A stretch of DNA of 64,000 bases from JAFGIN01 sp050301235. GTDB lineage: Bacteria > Fibrobacterota > Chitinivibrionia > Chitinivibrionales > Chitinispirillaceae. The DNA lies in NCBI GenBank assembly GCA_050301235.1, contig JBNKZD010000097.1:1-64000 (forward strand), read 5' to 3'. The translations under genes were made by a program, and so were the position numbers. Positions 35,402 through 44,559 of this stretch are shown piece by piece (positions within the stretch are counted from its first letter, which is position 1; the number at the start of each line of letters is the position of its first letter). The notes below the pieces were generated by a model. It saw nothing but the letters and a program-made list of their open reading frames with translations, ran no database searches and had not been told where the DNA came from.

Positions 35402-38400
35402 CTATTTAAAAGACAAATTAATAGTGTGATTTCCGGAATATACAAGAAAACGGCCGGTGTTTTTAATTACCCCGGAAGGATCATCGCCACTATCATTAAT
35501 TTGAAGGCTGATTATATGGTCAATCCCTTCTATTGATTTGAGCTGCGCATAGATATCAGATTTGTATGGCATTCGTCCAAATTCCCATCCCCTTCCATCG
35601 ATCCCTCCGGTTAACGGATGAAGAAATGCAGAAAAAGTTTCCCCAATTTCGGCTTCGATTGCAGTGGCCCCTTCAAGTGTAGATAAGGCAATATTAACAG
35701 AAATATCTACCCGTAAATAAAGTGGTCCCACTACCTGTACATCGGCTGTCGGAATGCAGTGTTCACAGAGATAGTTTTGAACTCTGTCAAGTAGTTCAAA
35801 CGTTGGTACCGGTTTCGCTTCTATTGATCGTGGGACGATAATTACACTGACAATACCGGGGGAACGTTCACTGGTATAGGGGTCAGTTTTAAGATCATAC
35901 AGTGGGAAACATTTTGAACGTGAGACCGCTGTTGATGCCAGCAAGGCAAGGTCTTCAAAATCCTCAATTGCCACAGAACGATTGCCGTGTCGAAGAGTAT
36001 GCGGTGCACGTGTCAGTAATGAGTCTATAGTTTCAGCATTCGAACCACCTTCGGATGCCTCGCTGTTAATGACTTTTTCGATATAGGGGAGTGTGGTTTT
36101 GAGTTGTATGATTGAGCCAACTGCCATATTGCCGCGTTCTCCACCGCCAGTTTTGTAAAAGGCCATTTTAACATTTGCACGCCCCTGGGGTGGAATCATG
36201 CCGTTGTAGTTATCACCAAACAAAATTTCACCAGTAAGATGATCGATACAATAATGACGGTCTCGTGGGCCAGACCCGTAAAAATCCTGAACTTCATGCC
36301 AGCAGACCCAGATCTCCTTGGGGTTGCCTTTTGCATCGTCAATTATTGTAACGGCATCAGTTCCTTCTTCGCTCACTATAACGGCAAGTTCCATTGCAGA
36401 TGGTTTTTCATTTTCACGAATCATCAATTTCTGACCACTGAGAACGGGTTTGAATACTGTCTTGAATTTCTGTGATTCACTCTGATCACTTGAACCCAGG
36501 ATCTCTTCACGAACAGTATTTACCTGTAATGCAGTGACTGTATTAAGTAAAATTGATTTAACTCTCGGTGGCACTTTGAATGAACCACTGCTCCAGACAG
36601 CTCTTATCCAGAAAGAATTGACATTGAATTCAATATGCATCGTAAAATCTGCCGGCGGAAGGAATTGAATAATTCCGGATCGTGTCATATTTTCGGTTCC
36701 ATCACGTACCGAAAGTTTTGACCAGCCTGTTCCATTCCAATACTCCCAGACTACCAGAAGTGGTGTATTGCCCAGGTCCTCATCTGGTAATGGTGTGACC
36801 GTGCCATATTTTTGTTCAACTAACCGTACGTAAAACGATAACGGTTTATTCGGAAAGGTTACAACATTTTTAGGAAGAGAAAAACCTGTATAAAAGCATG
36901 GATGGGAAACAGGTACAGCATAAAACGGACGAACTGGGATGCTTCGCAGAATAGAACCGGATATGTTCGTATAAGTAAAACCATTTTTAATAATGACCGC
37001 ATCAGGCTGACTGGTGATTTTTGATGAATAGGTTATTGAAATGTTTTTAATGATCGGTGGACCAAATGTCGCAGGATTATAGGTGAAACCGATTGTTGAA
37101 TTACCAGAAACTGACGCTTCGATACCGTAATTTCCCCGTGCAATTCTGGCCCTGATCCAGTACGCTTCTATTCCGTGTACACTACGTTTTGAAGGCGGAT
37201 TGATAGATGCAGAAGATGCTGGTATTTTAAATGAAAGTGAACCGTTTATTGATAGTTTGTTTGTTGTATCACTGTCTATTGTAAGTGAACTCCATCGGGT
37301 TCCGTTCCAGTATTCCCAGACAAGGTCGAGGTCGGCGGATGGATTTGCAGGTGGAGGTATTGGTGTGGGAGAGATTGGTGGATTAATTTTTTGATTTAAA
37401 AGATCTATCGCAATAGTGACTGTATTATCATCTATCGAGAAAACTTCGTCGCATGCAAGGTAAAAAGTATCTCCGAATTTTGGCTTTTCGCCGAATGGAA
37501 ATACCGGATTACTCATATCAAGAGGAATATTTGTAGATGCAGCATATTGCGGTAGTACACTTGAAGCAGTAACATTAACTGATATGGAAATGGATCTGAT
37601 TTTCGGAATTTGTTTCTCTCTCACCATACCGCTCATGCCGTCGATATCGTTAGTTATTCCCCGATCAAGACGGAAACGAATCCATCGGTTTTCAATAGTG
37701 TCGATTGTGGATGGCGGTACAACTGACATGGCATTGAAATGAATATTTCCTGAGTAACGAAGGTCATACGTTGAATCACTATAATGGTGTTGTGGGATTC
37801 TTTCCCAGGTAGTGCCATTCCACCGTTCCCAGATCAACTCTCGATCATCGTAATGGTCAGACATTTCACGCAGAGTAAAATCAAAATCGACACTTTCAAT
37901 ATTTTCGATACCGAAAAGGTAATTGCTTCCAATAAGTAAAATGTGTTCATCTGAAGCGATCCCCTCGAAAACAGACCAGTCCTCTGTTGTTGATTGTAAA
38001 AGGAAACTGAGATCTGAGCTGGAATCTTTGGCCGGATCAATAGAAAAGAGATTAGACAGTTGTATTGGTGAAACAATGAGTTCTTTTTCTGTTTCAAAGA
38101 TAACGGGATCTTTTTCACCCTGTGGTGGAGGGGCTGCTACTCTTGTTCCCGCAGGTATGAGCAGAACATTCGTATTTCCTGCTGCAGGAAAGAATGTCAA
38201 TGGTACACGCGCTGGTTGTGGTGGTTGTAATGATGCACCGAGCAGATCAAAAAAGGCGAGTAAATTTTTATTCGGTACCTGGTTTAACCGCTGTATGATA
38301 ATTTCGCAAAAGCGGGCAAAACTTCCGGTGATCGCAGCACTTAAACCCTCTTGTGGTAACAACGTCAGCGGATCATAATCTTTCCATTCCGGTGCGTATA

Positions 38401-38476
38401 CTTTCAGAAGTTCGACGACCTGCCTTGAAATATCTATCGCATTTCTTGAGTCAATGTCAGGGGCCTTTCCACTCAT
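35402..38476 (-). CDS. eCIS large baseplate assembly protein (Afp11-like)
   Basis: The 1024-residue protein is of the 'putative baseplate assembly protein' type. It has an N-terminal helical part (SGKAPDIDSRNAIDISRQVV), repeated beta modules with WEYWNGT.WS.L units (at least four copies) and a C-terminal gpJ-like domain ending HPLTGGIDGRGWEFGRMPYK. It pairs with the next wedge protein to build the baseplate. Its ATG overlaps the gp25 stop. GGAAAGGAGCAGTG is the ribosome site. Confidence 0.88.
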   Translation of the reverse strand: MSGKAPDIDSRNAIDISRQVVELLKVYAPEWKDYDPLTLLPQEGLSAAITGSFARFCEIIIQRLNQVPNKNLLAFFDLLGASLQPPQPARVPLTFFPAAGNTNVLLIPAGTRVAAPPPQGEKDPVIFETEKELIVSPIQLSNLFSIDPAKDSSSDLSFLLQSTTEDWSVFEGIASDEHILLIGSNYLFGIENIESVDFDFTLREMSDHYDDRELIWERWNGTTWERIPQHHYSDSTYDLRYSGNIHFNAMSVVPPSTIDTIENRWIRFRLDRGITNDIDGMSGMVREKQIPKIRSISISVNVTASSVLPQYAASTNIPLDMSNPVFPFGEKPKFGDTFYLACDEVFSIDDNTVTIAIDLLNQKINPPISPTPIPPPANPSADLDLVWEYWNGTRWSSLTIDSDTTNKLSINGSLSFKIPASSASINPPSKRSVHGIEAYWIRARIARGNYGIEASVSGNSTIGFTYNPATFGPPIIKNISITYSSKITSQPDAVIIKNGFTYTNISGSILRSIPVRPFYAVPVSHPCFYTGFSLPKNVVTFPNKPLSFYVRLVEQKYGTVTPLPDEDLGNTPLLVVWEYWNGTGWSKLSVRDGTENMTRSGIIQFLPPADFTMHIEFNVNSFWIRAVWSSGSFKVPPRVKSILLNTVTALQVNTVREEILGSSDQSESQKFKTVFKPVLSGQKLMIRENEKPSAMELAVIVSEEGTDAVTIIDDAKGNPKEIWVCWHEVQDFYGSGPRDRHYCIDHLTGEILFGDNYNGMIPPQGRANVKMAFYKTGGGERGNMAVGSIIQLKTTLPYIEKVINSEASEGGSNAETIDSLLTRAPHTLRHGNRSVAIEDFEDLALLASTAVSRSKCFPLYDLKTDPYTSERSPGIVSVIIVPRSIEAKPVPTFELLDRVQNYLCEHCIPTADVQVVGPLYLRVDISVNIALSTLEGATAIEAEIGETFSAFLHPLTGGIDGRGWEFGRMPYKSDIYAQLKSIEGIDHIISLQINDSGDDPSGVIKNTGRFLVYSGNHTINLSFK

Positions 38477-38877
38477 TGGGCACTGCTCCTTTCCAGGTAA
38501 AACGGATAGACCAGGTTAAATACATTATTTGTAGCACGAACCTCATAATCAACACTGATAAGGAGTACTTCACCTCGATTCTGAGGGGTAACTACAACAC
38601 TAAGAACATCGATTCGCGGTTCGAACATTAACAGTGATTCCCTGACCTCCTGAGCAACTCTTCCAGCCAGTGCCGAAGAGTTGTTCCGGAATACAATAGT
38701 ATAAATTCCGCATCCGAAGTCGGGACGCATCACTCGCTCACCCTTTGCTGTTCCTAATATGACCCAGATTGATTGACGAACACTTTCCTCAAAGTCAGCA
38801 CTTTTTAAAGTTCCATCAGGTCCCGTGCAAATCGGAAAACCTACTCCTCTACCTAAAAATGCTTTCTGCATCTCCAA
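38473..38877 (-). CDS. eCIS baseplate wedge protein gp25-like (Afp9-like)
   Basis: The 134-residue protein has the gp25/GPW lysozyme-like fold signature: FLGRGVGFPI, EESVRQSIWVILGTAKGERVMRPDFGCG, and the C-terminal PQNRGEVLLISVDYEV. In T4 and eCIS, gp25 links the sheath initiator to the wedge. It lies between PAAR and the large baseplate gene, overlapping the latter by four bases. Confidence 0.92.
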   Translation of the reverse strand: MEMQKAFLGRGVGFPICTGPDGTLKSADFEESVRQSIWVILGTAKGERVMRPDFGCGIYTIVFRNNSSALAGRVAQEVRESLLMFEPRIDVLSVVVTPQNRGEVLLISVDYEVRATNNVFNLVYPFYLERSSAQ

Positions 38878-38883
38878 TCCCTT

Positions 38884-39282
38884 CTATCCAATTGAAACAG
38901 TTCCGGCAGCTATTACCTGGCCTGCCGGCATGTCTGATGGATCATTACAGGTCATCGCAATGTCTCCATTCCGGGCTGCCATTTTGCCATTAATTTTTAC
39001 CGTTACACTTCCCATTTTTACAGTACCTTTATTTGACGGAGGACTCTGAAATGATGTACCTGGTGCTGTAGGAATGTGTGGTGGTGTATTATCGGCTGTA
39101 CTGTCAACCGTTGCAGCTGGCATTCCCATGATATTAACATCACTGCTTACTTCCCCGTTAATAACTCCTGCAAATGGATGTGGCAATGGTGTTGGAACTA
39201 ATGTCGTTCCGGATGGTACCATGACAATGTGGATGTCTGTTGCCACTATCTGATCACCTTTTTTTGCAGCTGGTTGTCCCAT
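38884..39282 (-). CDS. eCIS PAAR-repeat spike tip protein
   Basis: The 132-residue protein begins with GQPAAKKGDQIVATDIHIV and has a second PAAR-like set (VKINGKMAARNGDIAMTC), the beta-turn pattern of the sharp tip that caps the VgrG/gp5 spike. The Pro/Thr-rich region between them is longer than in a minimal PAAR protein. It is next to the gp5-like gene, six bases before gp25. Confidence 0.85.
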   Translation of the reverse strand: MGQPAAKKGDQIVATDIHIVMVPSGTTLVPTPLPHPFAGVINGEVSSDVNIMGMPAATVDSTADNTPPHIPTAPGTSFQSPPSNKGTVKMGSVTVKINGKMAARNGDIAMTCNDPSDMPAGQVIAAGTVSIG

Positions 39283-39285
39283 AAT

Positions 39286-39924
39286 TCAGTTCAGATTAAT
39301 TGTTGCGCCTTTAAGGTTCATTGTTTCACTAGCTTTGATATCCATACCGGAACCAGATTCGACTTTGCTCTCAGCAGAAGACTTGACTTCGATGTTTTTC
39401 GCATCAAGTTTGATCGTACCATTGGCAGCAGAAAGTGTAATGTCCTTATCTGCAGTGATGGTAATTGTATTATTGGCAGTATCGAATACGATACTGTTGT
39501 TTTCACTTTTGTCAACGATCTCTATTTTCTCAGCTCCATCTTCATCACAAAGACGAATAACATGACCACTTCTTGATTTTATGCAACGAATCGAATTGTT
39601 TCCATCTGCATTGTCAGCGGGTGGAGTGTCCTGACCGTTCCAGAGCGATCCGATAACACAGGGGTAATGAATATCACCATACTCGAAAATAACAAGCACT
39701 TCATCATCTACTTCCGGAAGAAAATAGAGCCCCCGGTCGTTTCCGGTCATAGGTGATGCAACGCGAGCCCAGTTACTTTCATCGTCCTGACTCAATGAAG
39801 GAATTTTTACTTTTACACGGTGCATTCCATCGGGGTCCTGATTGTTTGTCACTATTCCCACAACAACACCCGGAATCTGTTTTGATTGATTGGAGTTATT
39901 CGCTAATGAATCAAAGAGGCTCAT
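39286..39924 (-). CDS. eCIS spike protein, gp5/VgrG OB-fold part
   Basis: The 212-residue protein has an OB-fold domain (PGVVVGIVTNNQDPDGMHRV, then ESNWARVASPM and LPEVDDEVLVIFEYGD) and a beta-helix-like C-terminal part with repeated short strands (ITITADKDITLSAANGTIKL). It forms the trimeric puncturing needle. The gp27-like half is a separate upstream gene, overlapping by four bases, whereas Afp8-type spikes fuse both. Confidence 0.9.
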   Translation of the reverse strand: MSLFDSLANNSNQSKQIPGVVVGIVTNNQDPDGMHRVKVKIPSLSQDDESNWARVASPMTGNDRGLYFLPEVDDEVLVIFEYGDIHYPCVIGSLWNGQDTPPADNADGNNSIRCIKSRSGHVIRLCDEDGAEKIEIVDKSENNSIVFDTANNTITITADKDITLSAANGTIKLDAKNIEVKSSAESKVESGSGMDIKASETMNLKGATINLN

Positions 39925-40994
39925 ACACCACTCCTGCGAAAAGTAATATTCGTTGTGAATCCACGCTGTGCACGGTAACGGTGAACAACTGAAGTGAGGT
40001 AGTAATTACCACTGAACCGTGTTCCGACCCCATCAATTTTAATTACTTTACCAGCAGAAAGGTCAGTTCGGCCACGACAAGTTCCTTCACCGGTGATCAG
40101 CATGAGTACTGCCTCATTATACAATGCTTCTGCAACCTGATCTGCCTGGGCCTGAGAAGCAGCTGGCATGGTGCTGATCCAGGAAACAGCATCGCCATAT
40201 GCATCAGAAGTTGTTTGCGCTCCACTTGAAGAGCCGCCCATGGTTGATAACTCGCTGCCGGTTACGGCTGTTCCGGTTATCTCCTTTTTGTCTTTAGGAT
40301 TCCAGCTTTTTACCTGTATTTCAGTTTGCTGGCCGACAGTTGAAAGACGGGGATAGAATTGAAGAAGATCGTCCTGCAATGTAAGTGTCACAATCTCACT
40401 TGCATCGTAAGGAACCGGCCTGAATACAAGGTTTTTTCCGTCTATGATGACTTCATAATTGATACGGCGTGCACGGTCCATCAGAAATTCCATATCAGTC
40501 TGTAATGCCTGACAAACATATTCATGTGTAACGTTAGAATCGGTAACATCGCCTGTCAGACCTGCTTCCTGTGCAATTGCAGAGGCGATGTCGCTGTCTT
40601 TCTGCTGAGTAAATGTACGTGTTTTCCGGTTTCTCTGAAGTCTATGACCTCTGTCAAATCCCCTTACGACTAATACCGGAAGCATTCCGGAGGAAAATTC
40701 AGGTTCCAATCCGGTAATTTCTCCGGTTAAAACAGATTCAAGTTCATCTACATATCCCAAGTGAATCTCAACTTCATTTCCTATAGAAAATGAAGTCGTA
40801 TCATCTATCCACTCTGTTTCTGTTTTCCCGTAGTGAGAAGATGCAATCCGAATCTCGAACATGCCAGGCCAGCGTGTATGTTTTTCTACGGTAATGCCCG
40901 TTATATGTGACTTATATCTTGCAGATAGGGGAGACCCATTTACAAAAACATCAAAGTCAGCTACACCGGGAATTGACGGCATTGAAGTCGGCAT
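39921..40994 (-). CDS. eCIS spike hub protein, gp27/late control D-like part
   Basis: The 357-residue protein matches phage late control D/gp27 hubs: FSIGNEVEIHLGYVDE, GEITGLEPEFS, and SDIASAIAQEAGLTGDV followed by DMEFLMDRARRINYEV. The hub sits between tube and needle. Residues 230-290 are a low-complexity Ser/Gly/Ala linker. It lies directly after the LysM gene and couples to the gp5-like gene by ATGA overlap. Confidence 0.88.
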   Translation of the reverse strand: MPTSMPSIPGVADFDVFVNGSPLSARYKSHITGITVEKHTRWPGMFEIRIASSHYGKTETEWIDDTTSFSIGNEVEIHLGYVDELESVLTGEITGLEPEFSSGMLPVLVVRGFDRGHRLQRNRKTRTFTQQKDSDIASAIAQEAGLTGDVTDSNVTHEYVCQALQTDMEFLMDRARRINYEVIIDGKNLVFRPVPYDASEIVTLTLQDDLLQFYPRLSTVGQQTEIQVKSWNPKDKKEITGTAVTGSELSTMGGSSSGAQTTSDAYGDAVSWISTMPAASQAQADQVAEALYNEAVLMLITGEGTCRGRTDLSAGKVIKIDGVGTRFSGNYYLTSVVHRYRAQRGFTTNITFRRSGV

Positions 40995-41000
40995 TGTGTC

Positions 41001-41753
41001 CTACTCCACTTTCGGAATGGTTAAACGTACACCGGTTTTCAGGACCCGGGGATCTTCAATCCGGTTGGCTTCAGCAATAAGCCTCCACATGGTCGGATCA
41101 CCATACATCTCTGCTGAAATACTGCTGAGTGTGTCACCCCGTTTTATCATACGTGTTGTCAACTCGGGATCAGTTTCCCGAAGATTTTTTTCCGGATCAG
41201 GATATTCCATGACTGTAACAGTCAGATTTGCCCGAAGCGGTAATCCATCCGCACTGAAAAGTGTAAATTGTTGTGAAAGATTTGTAATGACTCCCGTAAA
41301 TGGAAAATCATAGGGGTTTTGACTGTTTCCCCACGATATTTCACAGGGCAGGGGGCATTGTTCATCACGGTCGATTTTTGTCAAAGCAACTATTTTGCTT
41401 GTTTCTGAACGTACATCTGTTCCGGGCTGTTCGGTTACATCATAAAAGAGATTCAATGATAACTGTCTGTTCTGTCCTCCGCGAAAATTGAGTGTCGGAG
41501 CATCCAGATTGCTCTGTGGTTCCTGGGGAGCTGCGGCAGATGCTGAATTACCAGCAGATGATACTGCGGTTGTTGTGGACCCGATACTACTCCAGGACAC
41601 TGTTTTGGAAATTGAATAGGTGTTCGGGTTGAACAATACAGAAAATGATTTATCTGTGAACTTTGTTTTCAGGTCCCTGCTCATTGGTGTAAATGTTAAT
41701 TTTTCGGTTGTAGTTGATTGTCCTGCAAGATCTGAAAAACCTGGTATATTCAT
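41001..41753 (-). CDS. eCIS LysM-domain baseplate protein (Afp7-like)
   Basis: The 250-residue protein ends with a LysM module (about 200-250: MIKRGDTLSSISAEMYGDP, then RVLKTGVRLTIP). The N-terminal part has KFTDKSFSVLFNPNTYSIS, common to eCIS proteins of this position (T4 gp53-like). It ties the inner baseplate together, by analogy with gp53; binding to peptidoglycan is less likely. It overlaps the stop of the 677-residue gene upstream. Confidence 0.88.
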   Translation of the reverse strand: MNIPGFSDLAGQSTTTEKLTFTPMSRDLKTKFTDKSFSVLFNPNTYSISKTVSWSSIGSTTTAVSSAGNSASAAAPQEPQSNLDAPTLNFRGGQNRQLSLNLFYDVTEQPGTDVRSETSKIVALTKIDRDEQCPLPCEISWGNSQNPYDFPFTGVITNLSQQFTLFSADGLPLRANLTVTVMEYPDPEKNLRETDPELTTRMIKRGDTLSSISAEMYGDPTMWRLIAEANRIEDPRVLKTGVRLTIPKVE

Positions 41754-43783
41754 AGCCGTTCCCCTCTTCGTTCACGTTCAATCATCAAACGCCGTGATAT
41801 TGTGCGTTCAACCTGTTCTGCAATAGCCTCAATGTCGATAGATGAACCATTCGGCGCTGCTTCCCGGATTATTGTGGATGGAAACTGATTCGATCCCGGT
41901 ATACTATTTCTGGATGCAGTATCATCAATAGCACGGGCAACAGCCGGAAACGATGAATTGACAGAAGTTGTGCCGGTTGAAATTTGAGGTTGTGTATTTG
42001 ATGCGTTTTCTTTTCTCCAGACCATTTCGACTGATGTATCATTGTGTGTTGATTCTAAGGCAGGTGCTGACAGTACTGATTTGTCTGAAGTATTTTCTTT
42101 TCTGAATACTGGATTGTTCTTTTCGAAAATGGTGTTGTCAATTGTGGTTGTACTAATATCGGCTAGTGAATCTGTATTGTTTGAATGGGAGCTTACTGGA
42201 TCAGGAACTGTACCTCTGTTTTCATCAAATGGATGAATATTCGACATAGCATTTCCGTTTAAGAGATTTTCTTTCCGAAATAAGAGTGTTGCAGGTGTGT
42301 TTTCAACGTGATTACTTTTCGGTGCAACTATTTGTTCTGATATGTGTTGCAGGTCTGAATGTGTATCATTTGACAGAGATAATGAGTTGCTGCTTTTCCC
42401 GTATTCTGGATGCGTATAGGCTTCATCTTGTGCTGTTGTACTAAATCCGGAGGTGTCGCTTCTGTGTTTTTCTAAACTGGTCTGTGCAACAGACCGGTAG
42501 ATTTTAATATGGTTGTTTTTGACAAATCCATGGTTATTGCCAGCTCCAGTTACAGGTGAAACAACTGGTGCAGTGAAAAGTGCAGTACCTGTTGCTACTG
42601 GTTTGCTTTCGTGAAATAACTGTGTCTCAGAAGGTATTCCAGAATCATGAACAGATCGAGTTTCAGATGTATTTCGACTGTCTGGTGACATCTCTTTTAC
42701 AGACGAATTTCCGGTTGATGTAAATTCAGGCACAATGGTTGTTGTTTCGGATATATCATTGTGTTTTAGAGGAGTTGTTGATGGAACATCTTTTGTTATA
42801 GCGGGATTGTTGTCAGTTATTATCTTTCTATAGAGTGTCGTTTCGTGTTGTGATGAAGAAGTCGCTGAAGATTTCCTGGATTCCTGCGATGTATTAGTCA
42901 GCGTTTGTTTTTCTGCTTGAGGTATCGTTTGAGAGACTGTTGATACAACTGTAGCCGATGGTAGTATATCCTGCTGTTCATCCCGGGTTCTTAACAAAAT
43001 ATGTTGCACTGGTATAGTATGCCTGGAAGCTGTATCAGATTTGTTTTTGACAGAACGCTGGATAGGGGTAGTATTGATCAAACCTGACTTAATTGATCGT
43101 GAAGACACCTTTGAAGATGCCCTTACTGTTAAATCACTATTTTTAACAGAGGTACTTTGTGGAAAAGGACTAATTGAATTATTTGGGATTTGAATGGTTG
43201 TATTGTCATGATGTTGAGTAACATTTTCTCCTCTATCCTGAGCCTGGGTTGTACCATTGACAGTTATACCTGACGAGAAATTTTGTAGATTTTGTGTTGT
43301 TGTATCTCCGGTGTGTACCAGTGTTAAATGATTCACATTTTTGCCTGCATCAGAATGTTCCTTCCTTAACATACGGTTGTCGGGTATTTTTGAAACCGTC
43401 GAAGGTGAATGACCTGAAACTGATTGTTTCGGAATGATAGAGCCTGAAATATTTTCATTTGAAAATGAGTTATTTGCGGAATTATCTTTTGCGTTTTGAA
43501 ATTCATTATAAGGTAGATTGGTCTCAGAGACATATTCAACGGGGGCTACCAGTGTTAATGACTGCTCCTGGGAACCCGGAACAGAATGATATGCATATCT
43601 TGAGAGTAGTCTATTAGTAAAACCGGTTATTCGGGCTGTCGTTTCTGCAGCCTGTCCAGTCCGTCTAATAACTGCACTACTATTAACAAGAGAACAGTTG
43701 TTACTACGCTGTATCTGGCGGAAAAGTCCAGGAGCAGCAGCATCAGGATTATCGAAAGCTTTTTGTAATTCCAGCTCGCTCAT
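41750..43783 (-). CDS. Long Ser/Thr/Asn-rich eCIS protein, possible tape measure or adaptor
   Basis: The 677-residue protein is almost entirely low-complexity: Ser, Thr, Asn and Gln dominate from about 90 to 630, with short recurring FRKEN/WRKEN motifs (about every 25-60 residues towards the end). The last 40 residues turn into a charged helix (IEAIAEQVERTISRRLMIER), a C-terminus that I associate with small eCIS proteins placed between the tube and LysM genes. No helical tape-measure gene is found elsewhere in the locus, so this protein may fill that role, or it may be a disordered adaptor. No family is recognised for the body. Confidence 0.6.
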   Translation of the reverse strand: MSELELQKAFDNPDAAAPGLFRQIQRSNNCSLVNSSAVIRRTGQAAETTARITGFTNRLLSRYAYHSVPGSQEQSLTLVAPVEYVSETNLPYNEFQNAKDNSANNSFSNENISGSIIPKQSVSGHSPSTVSKIPDNRMLRKEHSDAGKNVNHLTLVHTGDTTTQNLQNFSSGITVNGTTQAQDRGENVTQHHDNTTIQIPNNSISPFPQSTSVKNSDLTVRASSKVSSRSIKSGLINTTPIQRSVKNKSDTASRHTIPVQHILLRTRDEQQDILPSATVVSTVSQTIPQAEKQTLTNTSQESRKSSATSSSQHETTLYRKIITDNNPAITKDVPSTTPLKHNDISETTTIVPEFTSTGNSSVKEMSPDSRNTSETRSVHDSGIPSETQLFHESKPVATGTALFTAPVVSPVTGAGNNHGFVKNNHIKIYRSVAQTSLEKHRSDTSGFSTTAQDEAYTHPEYGKSSNSLSLSNDTHSDLQHISEQIVAPKSNHVENTPATLLFRKENLLNGNAMSNIHPFDENRGTVPDPVSSHSNNTDSLADISTTTIDNTIFEKNNPVFRKENTSDKSVLSAPALESTHNDTSVEMVWRKENASNTQPQISTGTTSVNSSFPAVARAIDDTASRNSIPGSNQFPSTIIREAAPNGSSIDIEAIAEQVERTISRRLMIERERRGERL

Positions 43784-43788
43784 AGCTG

Positions 43789-44346
43789 TTAAAAACCTCC
43801 GGAAATGCTGCCCGAAATGTCAAAAGATCCACTCAGTTCTGCTCCGATCCCCAAAAGTGTAGAGGCAAGTCCGGGTTTACTCAACCCCCGATGGGACAAT
43901 TCGACACTTTCAAATGCAATGTTGCTGTTATTGGCATGCAGGTCAGGCCCAGTCCATTTAACAGGAAATGCGTCTTTGAAATCCCACCACATTACAGGAA
44001 TCTTCTGTTTATTGAGTAGATAAATAGTTCCGTTTTTTCTTTGTATATCTCTCTGGGTAACCGATTGGTGCCACGCCCATAAACCATCGATCAGGGTCAT
44101 TCCGTGTTTTAAAATTAATGGGGGATATTTGGTTGGGCCTGCAAACCGGTGGACATACTCATTTACACCACCTTCCCTATAGTCAAAAAATTCGGTTTCA
44201 ACCTGCAAACCGGTGCACTCTGAAAATCCTCCAGTAATAATTCCTTCGATTTCGATCATAAAATTAAACGACTGATATGGATCCAGACGTATACCTGTAA
44301 TACTGGAAGCTGCGCTCAGCAGCATATTGAAACCTAACGATGGCAT
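43789..44346 (-). CDS. eCIS tube initiator / second tube-like protein (Afp5-like)
   Basis: The 185-residue protein has the T4 gp19-type tube fold: DPYQSFNFMIEIEGI, GFSECTGLQVETEFFDYREGG, and WQ-containing middle GLWAWHQSVTQRDIQRKNG. It is about 40 residues longer than the main tube protein, at both ends, as expected for the first tube ring on the spike hub. AGAAAGGACACATT precedes the ATG. Confidence 0.85.
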   Translation of the reverse strand: MPSLGFNMLLSAASSITGIRLDPYQSFNFMIEIEGIITGGFSECTGLQVETEFFDYREGGVNEYVHRFAGPTKYPPLILKHGMTLIDGLWAWHQSVTQRDIQRKNGTIYLLNKQKIPVMWWDFKDAFPVKWTGPDLHANNSNIAFESVELSHRGLSKPGLASTLLGIGAELSGSFDISGSISGGF

Positions 44347-44385
44347 AATGTGTCCTTTCTATGGAAGAAAAACGATGTTTTACAA

Positions 44386-44559
44386 TTACCGGGTATTCTT
44401 TTCATTAAGTTGTTTATTGATATTTGCTATTTCTGATACCCACATTTTTCTTTCATTGTGTTCAAGTGACATAATCTCATGGTGCGGCCAGTGAAAATGA
44501 TATGCACAGTACGCTACCTCCTCCTGCAGCCGCTTTAAGGGGTAGCGCCAGACCCCCCC
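44386..44559 (-). CDS. DUF6760-like eCIS protein segment in the -1 frame, without its own start codon
   Basis: From the seven-G run on, the -1 frame encodes 55 residues, VWRYPLKRLQEEVAY and onwards, containing HFHWPHHEIMSLEHNERKMW and ending NEKNTR before TAA. This agrees with the small DUF6760-type eCIS protein (Tyr-Pro-X-X-Arg-X-X-Glu-Glu-Val-Ala...His-Trp...Glu-His...Arg-X-X-Trp). The frame has no ATG, GTG or TTG between the preceding stop (44578-44580) and the conserved start of the domain; the first ATG is 28 residues inside it. The segment is therefore most simply made by -1 frameshifting from the preceding gene, giving a fusion of about 183 residues. Confidence 0.65.
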   Translation of the reverse strand, partial: GGVWRYPLKRLQEEVAYCAYHFHWPHHEIMSLEHNERKMWVSEIANINKQLNEKNTR

